Below, piece by piece: positions 15,805 through 23,869 of a stretch of 41,672 nt of DNA (positions within the stretch are counted from its first letter, which is position 1; each line of letters begins with the position of its first letter). A program made the translations under genes and the position numbers. The DNA lies in contig CP070737.1 of the NCBI GenBank assembly GCA_020347665.1, positions 1,643,261-1,684,932 on the forward strand. The letters are read 5' to 3'. The notes under the pieces are model-generated. The model had not been told where the DNA came from. It saw only the letters and a list, made by a program, of their open reading frames with translations, and made no database searches. The stretch is from Nitrospiraceae bacterium. GTDB taxonomy: Bacteria > Nitrospirota > Thermodesulfovibrionia > Thermodesulfovibrionales > UBA6898.

Positions 15805-16779
15805 ATGAAAACGATCGCCATCACCATGGGAGATCCGGGGGGAGTAGGTCCTGAGATCATTGTAAAGGCACTCACTGATTCAGAAATCAGGGAATACTGC
15901 AGACCGATCGTGATTGGTGACCGTTCTGTTTTTGAAGAAGTGAGCGCCCTTATGACTGTTCCGCTCAAAATAACCACCATAGCATCACCTGAACGTTCTG
16001 TCCCATCGCCGGATGCCATGGAATTGATAGATATTGGATTAAACTCGAACTGGAAAAAAAACGCGCCATCCCCGGAAGGAGGCAGGATGTCAGTCGCCTG
16101 CATTGAGCGGGCAGTTTCATTTGCCGTGGATAAAAAAGTTGATGCCGTCGTGACTGCGCCTATTTCAAAAGAAGCAATAAAAATGGCAGGTTTTCGGTGG
16201 CCAGGTCATACTGAAATGCTTGCTGAATTAACGGGAACCAGTGATTATGCGATGATGCTCGTCGGAGGCCTGCTTCGCGTAATTCTGGTCACTATTCATA
16301 CACCGTTGAGGAACGTTCCGGATCTTATCAAGAAGAAGAACGTACTGAAGACCATATCTCTGGCTCATAAGGCCTGCGGTATGATGAGCCTGAAACGACC
16401 GCGTATTGCGGTTGCAGGACTTAATCCTCATGCCGGAGAATCCGGATTGTTCGGAGATGAAGAAGAAGAAGAGATACGGCCAGCTGTTGAGGAAGCTGTC
16501 AAACAGGGCATCCCGGCTCAGGGACCCCTTCCCCCTGATACGGTTTTTCATAAGGCATACTGCGGGGAGATCGATATCATTGTCTCTATGTATCATGATC
16601 AGGGCCTCATACCCCTCAAAATGATCGCATTTGATGAAGGAGTAAACGTAACCGTTGGACTTCCCTTTATCAGGACATCACCTGACCATGGCACAGCGTA
16701 CGATATTGCTTGGCTGGGCAGGGCACATCCATCCAGTATGCTTGAAGCGATAAAACTTGCTGAACGATTGAATATCTGA
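15805..16779 (+). CDS. pdxA: 4-hydroxythreonine-4-phosphate dehydrogenase
   Basis: PdxA oxidises 4-phosphohydroxy-L-threonine in the DXP-independent pathway to pyridoxal phosphate. This 324-aa protein has every family landmark: ITMGDPGGVGPEI at the start, the metal-binding His in WPGHTEMLAELTG, LNPHAGESGLFGDEE, YHDQGLIPLKM and TSPDHGTAYDIA. I start at the ATG at 15805 because homologues begin at MKTIAITMGDPGG; an upstream in-frame ATG (15760) adds an unlikely extension. The TGA stop is immediately followed by the ATG of rsmA, so the two are co-translated, as in many bacteria. Confidence 0.96.
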   Translation: MKTIAITMGDPGGVGPEIIVKALTDSEIREYCRPIVIGDRSVFEEVSALMTVPLKITTIASPERSVPSPDAMELIDIGLNSNWKKNAPSPEGGRMSVACIERAVSFAVDKKVDAVVTAPISKEAIKMAGFRWPGHTEMLAELTGTSDYAMMLVGGLLRVILVTIHTPLRNVPDLIKKKNVLKTISLAHKACGMMSLKRPRIAVAGLNPHAGESGLFGDEEEEEIRPAVEEAVKQGIPAQGPLPPDTVFHKAYCGEIDIIVSMYHDQGLIPLKMIAFDEGVNVTVGLPFIRTSPDHGTAYDIAWLGRAHPSSMLEAIKLAERLNI

Positions 16780-17553
16780 ATGACAAAAAGACGTCTCGGT
16801 CAACATTTTCTTTTTGATCCCACTATTCTCAGGAGAATTATTCAGTCAGCCAAAGTATCAGAAAACGACACTGTAGTGGAAATCGGACCCGGGCCCGGCA
16901 GACTCACACGACTCCTTTCAGAACAGGTCAAAAAAGTTATTGCAATTGAACTTGATCACGCGTTAGTCGAGAAACTAAAGGGAGAATTCTTCGGAATCGG
17001 TTCAGTAGAAATAATTCAAGGTGATGCACTGAAATTTTTTTATGAAGGTATTGGAAATTTCAAGGTCGTGGGTAATATCCCGTACTACATCACAACACCG
17101 CTCATTTTTCGTCTTCTTAAGGCAAAGGCAGCATTGCAATCCATGACTCTTACCATGCAGAAAGAGGTTGCCGAACGAATCGTTGCCACCCCCGGGACAA
17201 AAGACTATGGCGTGCTTTCTATCATGGCCCAATACCATACACTCCCGGAACTGAAATTTATTATTCAGAAAGAATCTTTCAGGCCGATGCCTCGTGTTGA
17301 CTCGGCTGTCGTGCATATGACTGTGTTTTCCGTTCCATCCGTACCGGTGATGAATGAGAAGTTTTTTTTCAGCATCGTACGAACCGCGTTTGCACAGAGA
17401 AGAAAAATGCTCGGAAATTCATTAAAGCCCTTTGGAAAGCATATCAAGGAAATACTGGCAGATGCAGGCATAGATCCGGTAAGACGACCTGAAACATTGA
17501 GCATCAATGAGTTTGTAAAGCTCTCTGATATATTGTCGGAGAAAAGAATATAG
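16780..17553 (+). CDS. rsmA: 16S rRNA dimethyladenosine transferase RsmA/KsgA
   Basis: This 257-aa enzyme dimethylates the two adjacent adenines in helix 45 of 16S rRNA late in ribosome assembly. It begins KRLGQHFLFDP, then the SAM-binding VVEIGPGPGRLTRLL, the catalytic NIPYYIT and the C-terminal RRKMLGNSLKP signature, all typical. Its ATG directly abuts the pdxA stop. It converges with the pentaheme cytochrome gene; the short CCTTTT/AAAAGG repeat at 17555-17574 lies across the junction and may help end both transcripts. Confidence 0.97.
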   Translation: MTKRRLGQHFLFDPTILRRIIQSAKVSENDTVVEIGPGPGRLTRLLSEQVKKVIAIELDHALVEKLKGEFFGIGSVEIIQGDALKFFYEGIGNFKVVGNIPYYITTPLIFRLLKAKAALQSMTLTMQKEVAERIVATPGTKDYGVLSIMAQYHTLPELKFIIQKESFRPMPRVDSAVVHMTVFSVPSVPVMNEKFFFSIVRTAFAQRRKMLGNSLKPFGKHIKEILADAGIDPVRRPETLSINEFVKLSDILSEKRI

Positions 17554-17565
17554 CCTTTTGTTCGT

Positions 17566-18786
17566 TTAAAAGGTAACCGTTCTCGTTTCCTTAAATACGT
17601 CCAGTGTTATCTTCTTGGAGGGATGATAGGTGACTGTTATGTCAACATCAGCACTCTTTGTGCCCTCCGGCAGTTCCGCCATAAACCGTTCCTGCACGGT
17701 CTTACGGGGCGGAAGCGTCAGGTCAACAATTTCCTTTATCTGCCATGCGCCGTATCGATGGTTCCCGTCAAGGTCGAGTCCTATTTCCCAGTATTCTTTT
17801 TTTCCAATAGGTACTGTTTCTCCTCTGTCCGTCTTTGCGGTCACATCCAGGACCACTTTTGCGGACCAGAGTCATCCGTCCGGTATCCTGTGCCCTGCTT
17901 TATTGGTTAAACTGACTCTCGCAATAATCGTCGGAATCCATGTGCCGGGTTTGATGTTCAAGCCAATCACCTGCGCATCTACACCTATGCCATCCTTGAC
18001 AATGTCCTTTTCATACGCGCCGGGAAATCTATGCCCCCTGTTTTTCGCCCGCATATGACAGTCCTGACACGTTTCGGTTCCTCCATTGCCGCGGTACGCA
18101 TCCTGATAACTGCCGTAGAGGGTATTACATCCTATGATATCCCCGTCAGGAGGTGTATACATGCCATGACATTGCCCGCAGAAAAGTGCTGACGTTACAG
18201 CAGCAGATCTCTCAGTGCCATGTGCTCTGGTTGCGGAGAATCCTGCTTTTTTTAACCATGTAGTAGACTTCCCCTTCGGACCATAATAGACACCCGGCTT
18301 TGGTTTCCCTTTAAGGTTTTTTTCAATGGACACTTTCGTGTTATGACATATGACGCAGTTAACATTCAATTTTGCGAGCTTTTCTTTTGCATCCTCATCT
18401 TGCGCATCAACGGTTTTCTTTATAAGTTCAGCCACGTCTCTAATCAGTGATTTTGACGCATCCTGCAGCTGGGGCGCGTGACAATCCATACATCTCATCA
18501 AATGCTCTTTAGTAATTTCAGCATTCCATCCCTTTTCTACGCCATGGACGATGAAGTTCCTGAGCCCCCCGATGGAATGCACCACTGATTGCGAGTGGTA
18601 TGATTCCTTCCATTCTGCATAAATCTCTTCGTGGCACTCTTTACAGGTTTCATCACTGTATCTGGTTACCAGAACATCCAGATTGCTTATCTCCTCTGTT
18701 CCGCCATACTGCGCTTCCGGGTGCATGGCAAATGCCCCTATCGGCATGAGAGATATCAGTACGACAATTATCGTTCTTATGAGCAT
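17566..18786 (-). CDS. pentaheme cytochrome c with in-frame TGA (candidate selenoprotein or nonsense mutant)
   Basis: Starting at 18786, 304 codons encode a signal peptide (1-20), then five CxxCH sites at residues 48-52, 99-103, 144-148, 203-207 and 240-244, ending in NKAGHRIPDG. A TGA follows at 17874-17872. The same frame continues without any other stop for 101 codons (LWSAKVVLDVTAKTDRG... to TRTVTF), then ends at 17566. The second part is a coherent beta-rich C-terminal domain (KKEYWEIGLDLDGN, YGAWQIKEIVDL) that clearly belongs with the first. The total would be 406 residues. Either the TGA encodes selenocysteine, or it is a recent nonsense mutation, or it is an assembly error. A hairpin starts right after the TGA. 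The role is probably periplasmic electron transfer; partners are not visible. Confidence 0.85.
17847..17874 (-). promoter_or_regulatory. hairpin directly after the in-frame TGA (possible SECIS)
   Basis: In the mRNA, CCGC (17864-17861) pairs with GUGG (17856-17853) around an AAAA loop. Below a U-U mismatch, GG pairs with CC, and after another U-U mismatch, CU pairs with GG. Bacterial SECIS elements sit just here, within the coding region after UGA. However, the loop lacks the GU motif of the E. coli SelB target, so the assignment is weak and many coding regions fold this well by chance. Confidence 0.25.
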
Positions 18787-19121
18787 CTTTTTACCCCCTT
18801 TATGTTTCTAAAAAGTCGTTAATTACATTCTATCAAATACATTTTTTTTTGCTACTACATTGTTATCTTCATTCTTTACCTGGAAACAATAGAGGAAGAC
18901 TCCGCCCTGTATGGAGCGGGGAAGCAGATAATAGATCACGGCCAGATCGCTGTGCGTTACACGCTTTATATTACGCGAATCCTTGGCGAAGTGTACTGGC
19001 GGAGGAGGTAGGATTCCCTTCACTTCATTCAGGGCAAGCTCACTGCAACTTCGAGATAGCAGATATTACATGGTTGGGTTATATCGCTATGCGCTACCCA
19101 CTTTGCGCTATGCGTTTTTGA
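18787..19121. other. intergenic stretch with a partial tRNA-Ser 3' end copy
   Basis: No convincing gene. Bases 18997-19016 are identical to 19122-19141, the last 20 bases of the neighbouring tRNA-Ser gene including its CCA. Between the copies an eight-base GCTATGCG occurs twice (near 19088 and 19109). Duplicated tRNA 3' ends are classical attachment sites of integrating elements, but the copies are only 125 bases apart and no integrase is present; a remnant of excision or a broken second tRNA gene are alternatives. Confidence 0.5.
18997..19016 (-). repeat. direct repeat of tRNA-Ser 3' end (possible att remnant)
   Basis: A 20-base exact copy of the 3' end of tRNA-Ser, in the same orientation as the functional gene at 19122-19209. 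The sequences diverge immediately after base 19016, at the point where the T-loop sequence continues in the true gene. Confidence 0.55.
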
Positions 19122-19209
19122 TGGCGGAGGAGGTAGGATTCGAACCCACGGTACCTCGCGGTACAACGGTTTTCAAGACCGCCGCCTTCAACCACTCGGC
19201 CACTCCTCC
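19122..19209 (-). tRNA. tRNA-Ser(TGA)
   Basis: Read on the minus strand, the 88-base gene begins GGAGGAG, which pairs with CTCCTCC before G-CCA, so the CCA end is encoded. The anticodon loop CTTGAAA holds the anticodon TGA, which reads UCN codons. The long variable arm (TTGTACCGCGAGGTACC region) is typical for serine tRNA, and the T-loop GGTTCGAATCC is standard. A TATAAT box lies on the minus strand at 19225-19220, at a suitable distance upstream. Confidence 0.97.
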
Positions 19210-19219
19210 GAAGTTTTTT

Positions 19220-19225
19220 ATTATA
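19220..19225 (-). promoter_or_regulatory. -10 box for tRNA-Ser
   Basis: A perfect TATAAT on the minus strand, 11 bases before the tRNA 5' end. The -35 region at the normal distance (GTAAGA) is poor. Confidence 0.45.
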
Positions 19226-19282
19226 ACAGAAACAATTTACCTTCTTACATGTTAATATAGGTAGAAATTGACGTTACGCTAT

Positions 19283-19311
19283 TTGACTTTTTGGGGCAAA
19301 TTATTTAAATT
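19283..19311 (+). promoter_or_regulatory. sigma-70-type promoter for the tol operon
   Basis: TTGACT (19283-19288) and TAAATT (19306-19311) are exactly 17 bases apart and 28 bases before the tolQ ATG. This is the best sigma-70 candidate in the gap between the tRNA and tolQ. Confidence 0.5.
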
Positions 19312-19338
19312 CTCTGAAAAATTGCATGAGGTAATAAT

Positions 19339-19986
19339 ATGAAACATTCTGTTTTCCAGCTGGTCCTTCAGGCAGGCATGGTCGTTAAAGCCGTTATTCT
19401 CATTCTCTTGTTCTTTTCGGTAGTATCCTGGGCAATTATTTTTTTCAAACAGAGATACTTTTCACGTGCAAACAAGGAATCCGATCAGTTTCTGCGCGCT
19501 TATAGAACATACCGTGCAACCAAAGATATCAAAAACCTCTTTCGGGCTACAAAAAATCTCTCCCTCAGCCCGATAGCAAACGTCTTCAGGGCAGTCTATA
19601 CAGATGAGCTGTCCTCTGATAAAAACGAAATCAAACGACTGCTCAGGCGATATGAAACACTGGAATCAGTGAAGCTCGAAAAATATCTGAATTTTCTCGC
19701 AACGACCGGATCAACTACACCATTTATTGGACTCTTCGGCACGGTCTGGGGCATTATGAACTCCTTTCAGGGAATTGGGGCAGCCGGTTCGGCATCTCTT
19801 GCCGTTGTGGCTCCCGGCATTGCAGAGGCTCTCATTGCCACTGCGGTCGGCCTCGCAGCTGCAATACCCGCGGTAATAGCTTACAATTATTACCTGAGCG
19901 TAGCCCGAAAAATGATTATTGATATGGAAGACTTTTCAGAAGAATTGCTGGAAGTCTTCACCAAGGCAGGGAATGAAAACAAATAG
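19339..19986 (+). CDS. tolQ: TolQ proton-channel subunit
   Basis: TolQ (215 aa) is the inner-membrane MotA/ExbB-type subunit that, with TolR, uses proton flow to energise the Tol-Pal envelope system during cell division. Three membrane helices are visible: about 14-36, 118-150 (TTGSTTPFIGLFGTVWGIM) and 155-190 (VAPGIAEALIATAVGLAAAIP). The last two carry the family's pore motifs. GAGGT precedes the ATG. It overlaps tolR by 14 bases. The family includes ExbB; the gene order with tolR, tolA, tolB and pal identifies it as TolQ. Confidence 0.95.
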   Translation: MKHSVFQLVLQAGMVVKAVILILLFFSVVSWAIIFFKQRYFSRANKESDQFLRAYRTYRATKDIKNLFRATKNLSLSPIANVFRAVYTDELSSDKNEIKRLLRRYETLESVKLEKYLNFLATTGSTTPFIGLFGTVWGIMNSFQGIGAAGSASLAVVAPGIAEALIATAVGLAAAIPAVIAYNYYLSVARKMIIDMEDFSEELLEVFTKAGNENK

Positions 19987-20377
19987 AACGCGTTCAGTAT
20001 TATCTGAGATTAATGTGACCCCGTTCGTCGATGTCATGCTGGTCTTGCTTGTTATCTTCATGGTCACGGCTCCGCTGCTGCAGCAGGGAATAGATGTTGA
20101 TCTTCCCCAGGCTAAAGGGAAAGATTTGCCGCCTCAGGAACGGATAACCGTGATTATCAAAAAAGATCGGGCTATCTATATGAACAAAACGAAAGTAACG
20201 ATGCCGGTAATGCGTCAAAAGCTCGAAGCTATCAGCACGTTAAATCCGAATATCTTTTTGAAGGCAGACAAGGCCGTCCCATATGGTTATGTTGTTGAGG
20301 TTATGGGCGAAATAAAAGCTGCCGGAATAGAAAAACTCGGAATGATAACCGAACCGAAATACACGCTGAGAAGATGA
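19973..20377 (+). CDS. tolR: TolR/ExbD family protein
   Basis: TolR (134 aa) has one membrane helix containing the proton-carrying Asp in NVTPFVDVMLVLLVIFMV, then a periplasmic domain with the QERITVIIKKDRAIYMNK strand pair and DKAVPYGYVVEVMG, as in all ExbD/TolR proteins. I start at the ATG at 19973 (inside tolQ), which has GGCAGGG upstream and gives a standard N-terminus; the longer open frame from 19919 would add an unlikely extension. It overlaps tolA by four bases. Confidence 0.94.
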   Translation: MKTNRTRSVLSEINVTPFVDVMLVLLVIFMVTAPLLQQGIDVDLPQAKGKDLPPQERITVIIKKDRAIYMNKTKVTMPVMRQKLEAISTLNPNIFLKADKAVPYGYVVEVMGEIKAAGIEKLGMITEPKYTLRR

Positions 20378-21120
20378 AAGAACCCAGTCTCCAGAAGACC
20401 ACTGCATTCTCAGCACTTATTCATATAACTGTATTTTTTCTTTCCTTGCTTATTATCAAACAGAATAACCGGATTATCATGCCGTCACCGTATACCGTAC
20501 AGCTTGTTTCACCGGAGAACGTTATAAAACGGAGCCGTCCGCCCGCTGCTCCCGCACAGACAAGAACAGTAAGTAAAAAGGTCTTTAAGTCCAAGGTTTC
20601 CAAGCCTGTTCTTACAAAAAAGCCATCGCTGAAGGTTTCCAAGCCTGTTCTTACAAAAAAGCCATCACTTCAGGTGAGCCGCAAAAAACGTCAAGAAAAA
20701 TCAATAGATGAAGCGATACATGAACTCAGAAAGAAAAAACATTCACAGAAAAAGGATGTGCAGATACTAGCATTGTCACACCAGATCAATGCCCGCAGGT
20801 CCGGAAAAACAGGGAGCACACCGGTGCCGGGTCGTTCGACAGAGGGCACAGCAGCCAAAAGCGGTCTCTTTGACGGCTATTATCACAAAATAACCGCTGA
20901 AATATGGCAGGAATGGATTTATCCGGATATTGAACATAACAACCTTGAAACCATCGTCCTGGTTAAGATATTGAGGGACGGCACGATTCACGTACAGCGG
21001 GTAGAAAAGAAATCTTCAAACATATTGTTTGACCGGTCAGCACTCAAAGCCCTTGCCAAGGCATCACCGGTCTCTCCCCCGCCTTATGAGATGGAGATAG
21101 GTATACGGTTTTATCCATGA
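20374..21120 (+). CDS. tolA: TolA-like protein with TonB C-terminal domain
   Basis: A 248-aa protein anchored by one N-terminal helix (about 11-28). Then comes a long, very basic, Lys/Ser/Pro-rich linker (50-165) and a C-terminal TonB/TolA domain (about 168-248: HKITAEIWQEWIYPDI, VLVKILRDGTIHVQRVEK). TolA links TolQR to TolB and Pal across the periplasm. The linker is Lys/Pro-rich like TonB rather than the long Ala-rich helix of E. coli TolA, and contains a tandem 13-residue repeat. The position between tolR and tolB supports TolA. ATGA overlaps on both sides indicate coupled translation. Confidence 0.85.
   Translation: MKEPSLQKTTAFSALIHITVFFLSLLIIKQNNRIIMPSPYTVQLVSPENVIKRSRPPAAPAQTRTVSKKVFKSKVSKPVLTKKPSLKVSKPVLTKKPSLQVSRKKRQEKSIDEAIHELRKKKHSQKKDVQILALSHQINARRSGKTGSTPVPGRSTEGTAAKSGLFDGYYHKITAEIWQEWIYPDIEHNNLETIVLVKILRDGTIHVQRVEKKSSNILFDRSALKALAKASPVSPPPYEMEIGIRFYP
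20593..20670 (+). repeat. 39-bp tandem duplication within tolA
   Basis: Two units of 39 bases (20593-20631, 20632-20670), nearly identical, encode KVSKPVLTKKPSL followed by QVS. The period is a multiple of three, so the frame is kept. This points to recent expansion or slippage in the periplasmic linker, whose length can vary freely. Confidence 0.85.
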
Positions 21121-22406
21121 ACTATACGGGATACGTGCAACCGGTAACGTTCAAAATTACAGTATTTGTTCTTGTGTTCATAGTATGCTCCTGTTTGCTT
21201 TTTACCGGTGCTTTTGCAAAAATCTATATTGATATAACATCGCCGGCTCTCAGAAAACTTCCCATTGCTATCTTCGATTTTCAAGGGCCGTCAGGAAAAG
21301 AAATAGCAGAGATAATCCGGGATGACCTTATCTTTACCGGCCTCTTTATGTATATAGACAAGTCCTCCTATATTGAGCCTGCATCCCAGCCGTTCAATCC
21401 CCTGAACTGGACACCGCTTGGTATAGAAGCCGTTATCAAGGGAACCGTACAGAAAGAACAGAACATTTCGGTCGATGTCTTTCTCTATGATACGTTTCGG
21501 GCAAGTGAGATATTCCATAAACGCTATAATGCCGAAAGCACACTCCTTCGTCAGCTTGCTCATGGCATTGCCAATGATGTCTACCAGGCCCTTACAGGAA
21601 AACCCGGTATATTCAGATCAAGAATTGCGTTTGTGGGAGAAGATGGAAATCGCAAAGGTATTTATATCATGGACTGGGACGGTGAAAGGATCAAGAAATT
21701 CGGTCTGAAGGGCTCCATGGTATTGGCACCGCATTGGTCAAAGGATGGGAAGCAGATTATTTACTCTGCTGAAAGGAACAGGAAGTGGGGGGTGTATTTG
21801 ATAAATTTCTTGCGGATGACGGAAAAGAAGATATATTCGGCAAAAGGCACGAATATAGCTGGAGATTTTTTCCCGGACGCTAATGCCTTTGTACTATCCT
21901 CGTCACAAAGAGGAACGCCAGACTTGTTTACGTACGATATATTGAGGAAAAAACTCCGGAGAATCACATCCTCCTCTGGTATTGAGGTCTCCCCGACGGT
22001 TTCGCCTGACGGTGCACATATCGGATTTGTATCCGATCGCGGAGGCAGTCCACAGATATATGTCATGAATCGTAATGGCAGCGATATCCGCAGAATAACC
22101 TTTGAGGGATCTTATAATACATCCCCAAACTGGTCCCCAAAAGGGGACCGGATTGCCTTTTCCGGCAGACGCGCCGGTAAGAACCAAATCTTTACCCTCC
22201 GGCCAGACGGGACCGACTTGACACAGCTTACCCAATATGGAAATAATGAAGAGCCCTCTTTTTCCCCTGACGGGCGATATATCACATTCTCATCAGACAG
22301 GGGAGGCAGAAAGGGCATTTATATAATGCGGGCTAATGGAGAAGCCCAGAAAAAAATATCACCGAAATGGTTAAAGGCATATGGACCTCGATGGTCACCT
22401 CAATAA
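21117..22406 (+). CDS. tolB: TolB periplasmic beta-propeller protein
   Basis: TolB (429 aa) is the periplasmic partner of Pal and TolA. A signal sequence or anchor covers residues about 10-33. The N-terminal alpha/beta domain (LPIAIFDFQGPSGKEIAEIIRDDL) is followed by a C-terminal propeller made of PD40 repeats, visible as WSKDGKQIIYSAERN, VSPDGAHIGFVSDRGG, WSPKGDRIAFSGRR and FSPDGRYITFSSDRGG. The length is typical. Its ATG overlaps the tolA TGA, and pal follows after 23 bases. Confidence 0.96.
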   Translation: MNYTGYVQPVTFKITVFVLVFIVCSCLLFTGAFAKIYIDITSPALRKLPIAIFDFQGPSGKEIAEIIRDDLIFTGLFMYIDKSSYIEPASQPFNPLNWTPLGIEAVIKGTVQKEQNISVDVFLYDTFRASEIFHKRYNAESTLLRQLAHGIANDVYQALTGKPGIFRSRIAFVGEDGNRKGIYIMDWDGERIKKFGLKGSMVLAPHWSKDGKQIIYSAERNRKWGVYLINFLRMTEKKIYSAKGTNIAGDFFPDANAFVLSSSQRGTPDLFTYDILRKKLRRITSSSGIEVSPTVSPDGAHIGFVSDRGGSPQIYVMNRNGSDIRRITFEGSYNTSPNWSPKGDRIAFSGRRAGKNQIFTLRPDGTDLTQLTQYGNNEEPSFSPDGRYITFSSDRGGRKGIYIMRANGEAQKKISPKWLKAYGPRWSPQ

Positions 22407-22429
22407 ACTATTCTTTTCAGGAGGTAACA

Positions 22430-22963
22430 ATGAAAAAGTCTCTTGTCTTACTCGTATTATTTTGTATTATTTTTGCATTTGGTTGTCAGAAAAAAGCCAT
22501 AACCAAAACAGATGCTCAGCAAATGGAGCAGGACATTGCTTCACAGAGAGACAGGCAAGGTATAGAAGATCAGAAAATAGCATCTCTTGATGAGGATATA
22601 TCATCACGGTACCTTGAAGAAACCAAAGGAATGTTCGAGGATATCCTCTTTGATTATGATAAATATGCGGTTAAATCCCAATATCGGTCCACGCTACAGT
22701 CAATTTCAGCCTGGATGACAAAAAACGGGGGAGCTACTCTGTCAATCGAGGGTCACTGCGATGAACGCGGAACAAATGAATATAATCTGGCTTTGGGCGA
22801 CAGACGAGCAAAGGCAGTCAAAGACTATCTGGTTTCTCTGGGTGTTCCGTCTTCAAAGATTGAAATATTAAGCTATGGTGAAGAAAAACCATTGTGTACG
22901 CAGCAAGCCGAAAGCTGCTGGTCAAGAAACAGGCGTGCTCATTTTGTCATACTAACCAAATAA
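22430..22963 (+). CDS. pal: Pal peptidoglycan-associated lipoprotein
   Basis: Pal (177 aa) is an outer-membrane lipoprotein that holds peptidoglycan. The signal peptide ends in a lipobox AFGC (Cys 19). The C-terminal OmpA-like domain shows ILFDYDKYAV, LSIEGHCDERGTNEYNLALG and RRAKAVKDYLVSLGV, which contain the peptidoglycan-contacting Asp and Arg. AGGAGG lies just upstream of the ATG at 22430; an in-frame ATG at 22367 inside tolB is not used. It is followed by cpoB after 12 bases. Confidence 0.96.
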   Translation: MKKSLVLLVLFCIIFAFGCQKKAITKTDAQQMEQDIASQRDRQGIEDQKIASLDEDISSRYLEETKGMFEDILFDYDKYAVKSQYRSTLQSISAWMTKNGGATLSIEGHCDERGTNEYNLALGDRRAKAVKDYLVSLGVPSSKIEILSYGEEKPLCTQQAESCWSRNRRAHFVILTK

Positions 22964-22975
22964 AGGAGATACTGC

Positions 22976-23845
22976 GTGAAGATTCTCGGTGTATTGATCG
23001 TATGCCTGTTTACGGCATGCGTAACGACTTCTGATTACGAATTGCTCAGGCACGATGTCAACAGCCTGATGAACGATTCCTATAAGTTGAGAAGTGAAGT
23101 CGATAAGCTTAATGACAAAACCGCTGGCGCTGTCCAGAAAGATACCCTCGCTGCTGTCCGTGACAGTCAGGGAGAAATCAATTCCAGGATTTCGGAAATA
23201 TCCATGGGTATGCAGGAGTTGAGGGGAAGATTCGAAGAAAACAAATATTTCCGGGAAAGACAATTTAATACGTATGAATCAGAACTGGAGACGGTAACGG
23301 CACGGTTGGAAGCAATTGAAAAGCAGCTCTCTCTCATCAGAAATAAAGCCGGGATCACAGAAGTGCCGGAGGCATCTGCCGGGACAGCAAAAACTGCTTC
23401 CATATCCCCGGATACACCGGATATGCATACCGGTACGGATGCAGACGCACAAGCCAGAATATCCTCAAAAGTCTCCGCGCAGAAGGATATGACAAATGCA
23501 TATGAAACAGCTTACACATTATTTAAAGAGAAAAAATATGCAGCATCGCGGAAAGAATTTGAGAGCTTCATAGCAGAATACCCTGATACTTCACTCACGG
23601 ACAATGCATATTTCTGGATTGGCGAAACATACTATGGGGCAAAAGACTATGAAGGCGCAATACTCGCGTATGAAGAGCTTCTGAAAAAATACCCTAACAG
23701 CGAAAAAACGGGTGGTGCTTTGCTCAAGCAGGGATATTCTTTTATTGCACTGGGAGACAGAAAGACCGGAACGATTATTCTTGAAAAGCTGATAGAGAAA
23801 TACCCTGATTCAAAAGAAGCAGATCTCGCCAGGAAGAAACTGTAA
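22976..23845 (+). CDS. cpoB: CpoB/YbgF Tol-Pal-associated protein
   Basis: A 289-aa protein that probably coordinates peptidoglycan synthesis with outer-membrane constriction. The start is a GTG at 22976 after AAAGGAGA. The signal peptide ends LFTAC, a likely lipobox. Residues about 25-120 form a coiled coil that would trimerise, a linker follows (125-165), and residues about 170-289 hold three tetratricopeptide-like repeats (AYETAYTLFKEKKYAASRKEF, then two more units). This is the usual last gene of the tol-pal cluster; moaA follows after 24 bases on the same strand. Confidence 0.92.
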   Translation: MKILGVLIVCLFTACVTTSDYELLRHDVNSLMNDSYKLRSEVDKLNDKTAGAVQKDTLAAVRDSQGEINSRISEISMGMQELRGRFEENKYFRERQFNTYESELETVTARLEAIEKQLSLIRNKAGITEVPEASAGTAKTASISPDTPDMHTGTDADAQARISSKVSAQKDMTNAYETAYTLFKEKKYAASRKEFESFIAEYPDTSLTDNAYFWIGETYYGAKDYEGAILAYEELLKKYPNSEKTGGALLKQGYSFIALGDRKTGTIILEKLIEKYPDSKEADLARKKL

Positions 23846-23869
23846 CTACGGTTAACATCCGTCAAGAAC

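Noticed and set aside
18823-19023. 66-codon minus-strand ORF next to the tRNA-Ser copy
   Set aside because: Its first part is read through the duplicated tRNA 3' end and there is no ribosome site; the rest matches nothing, so it is probably chance.
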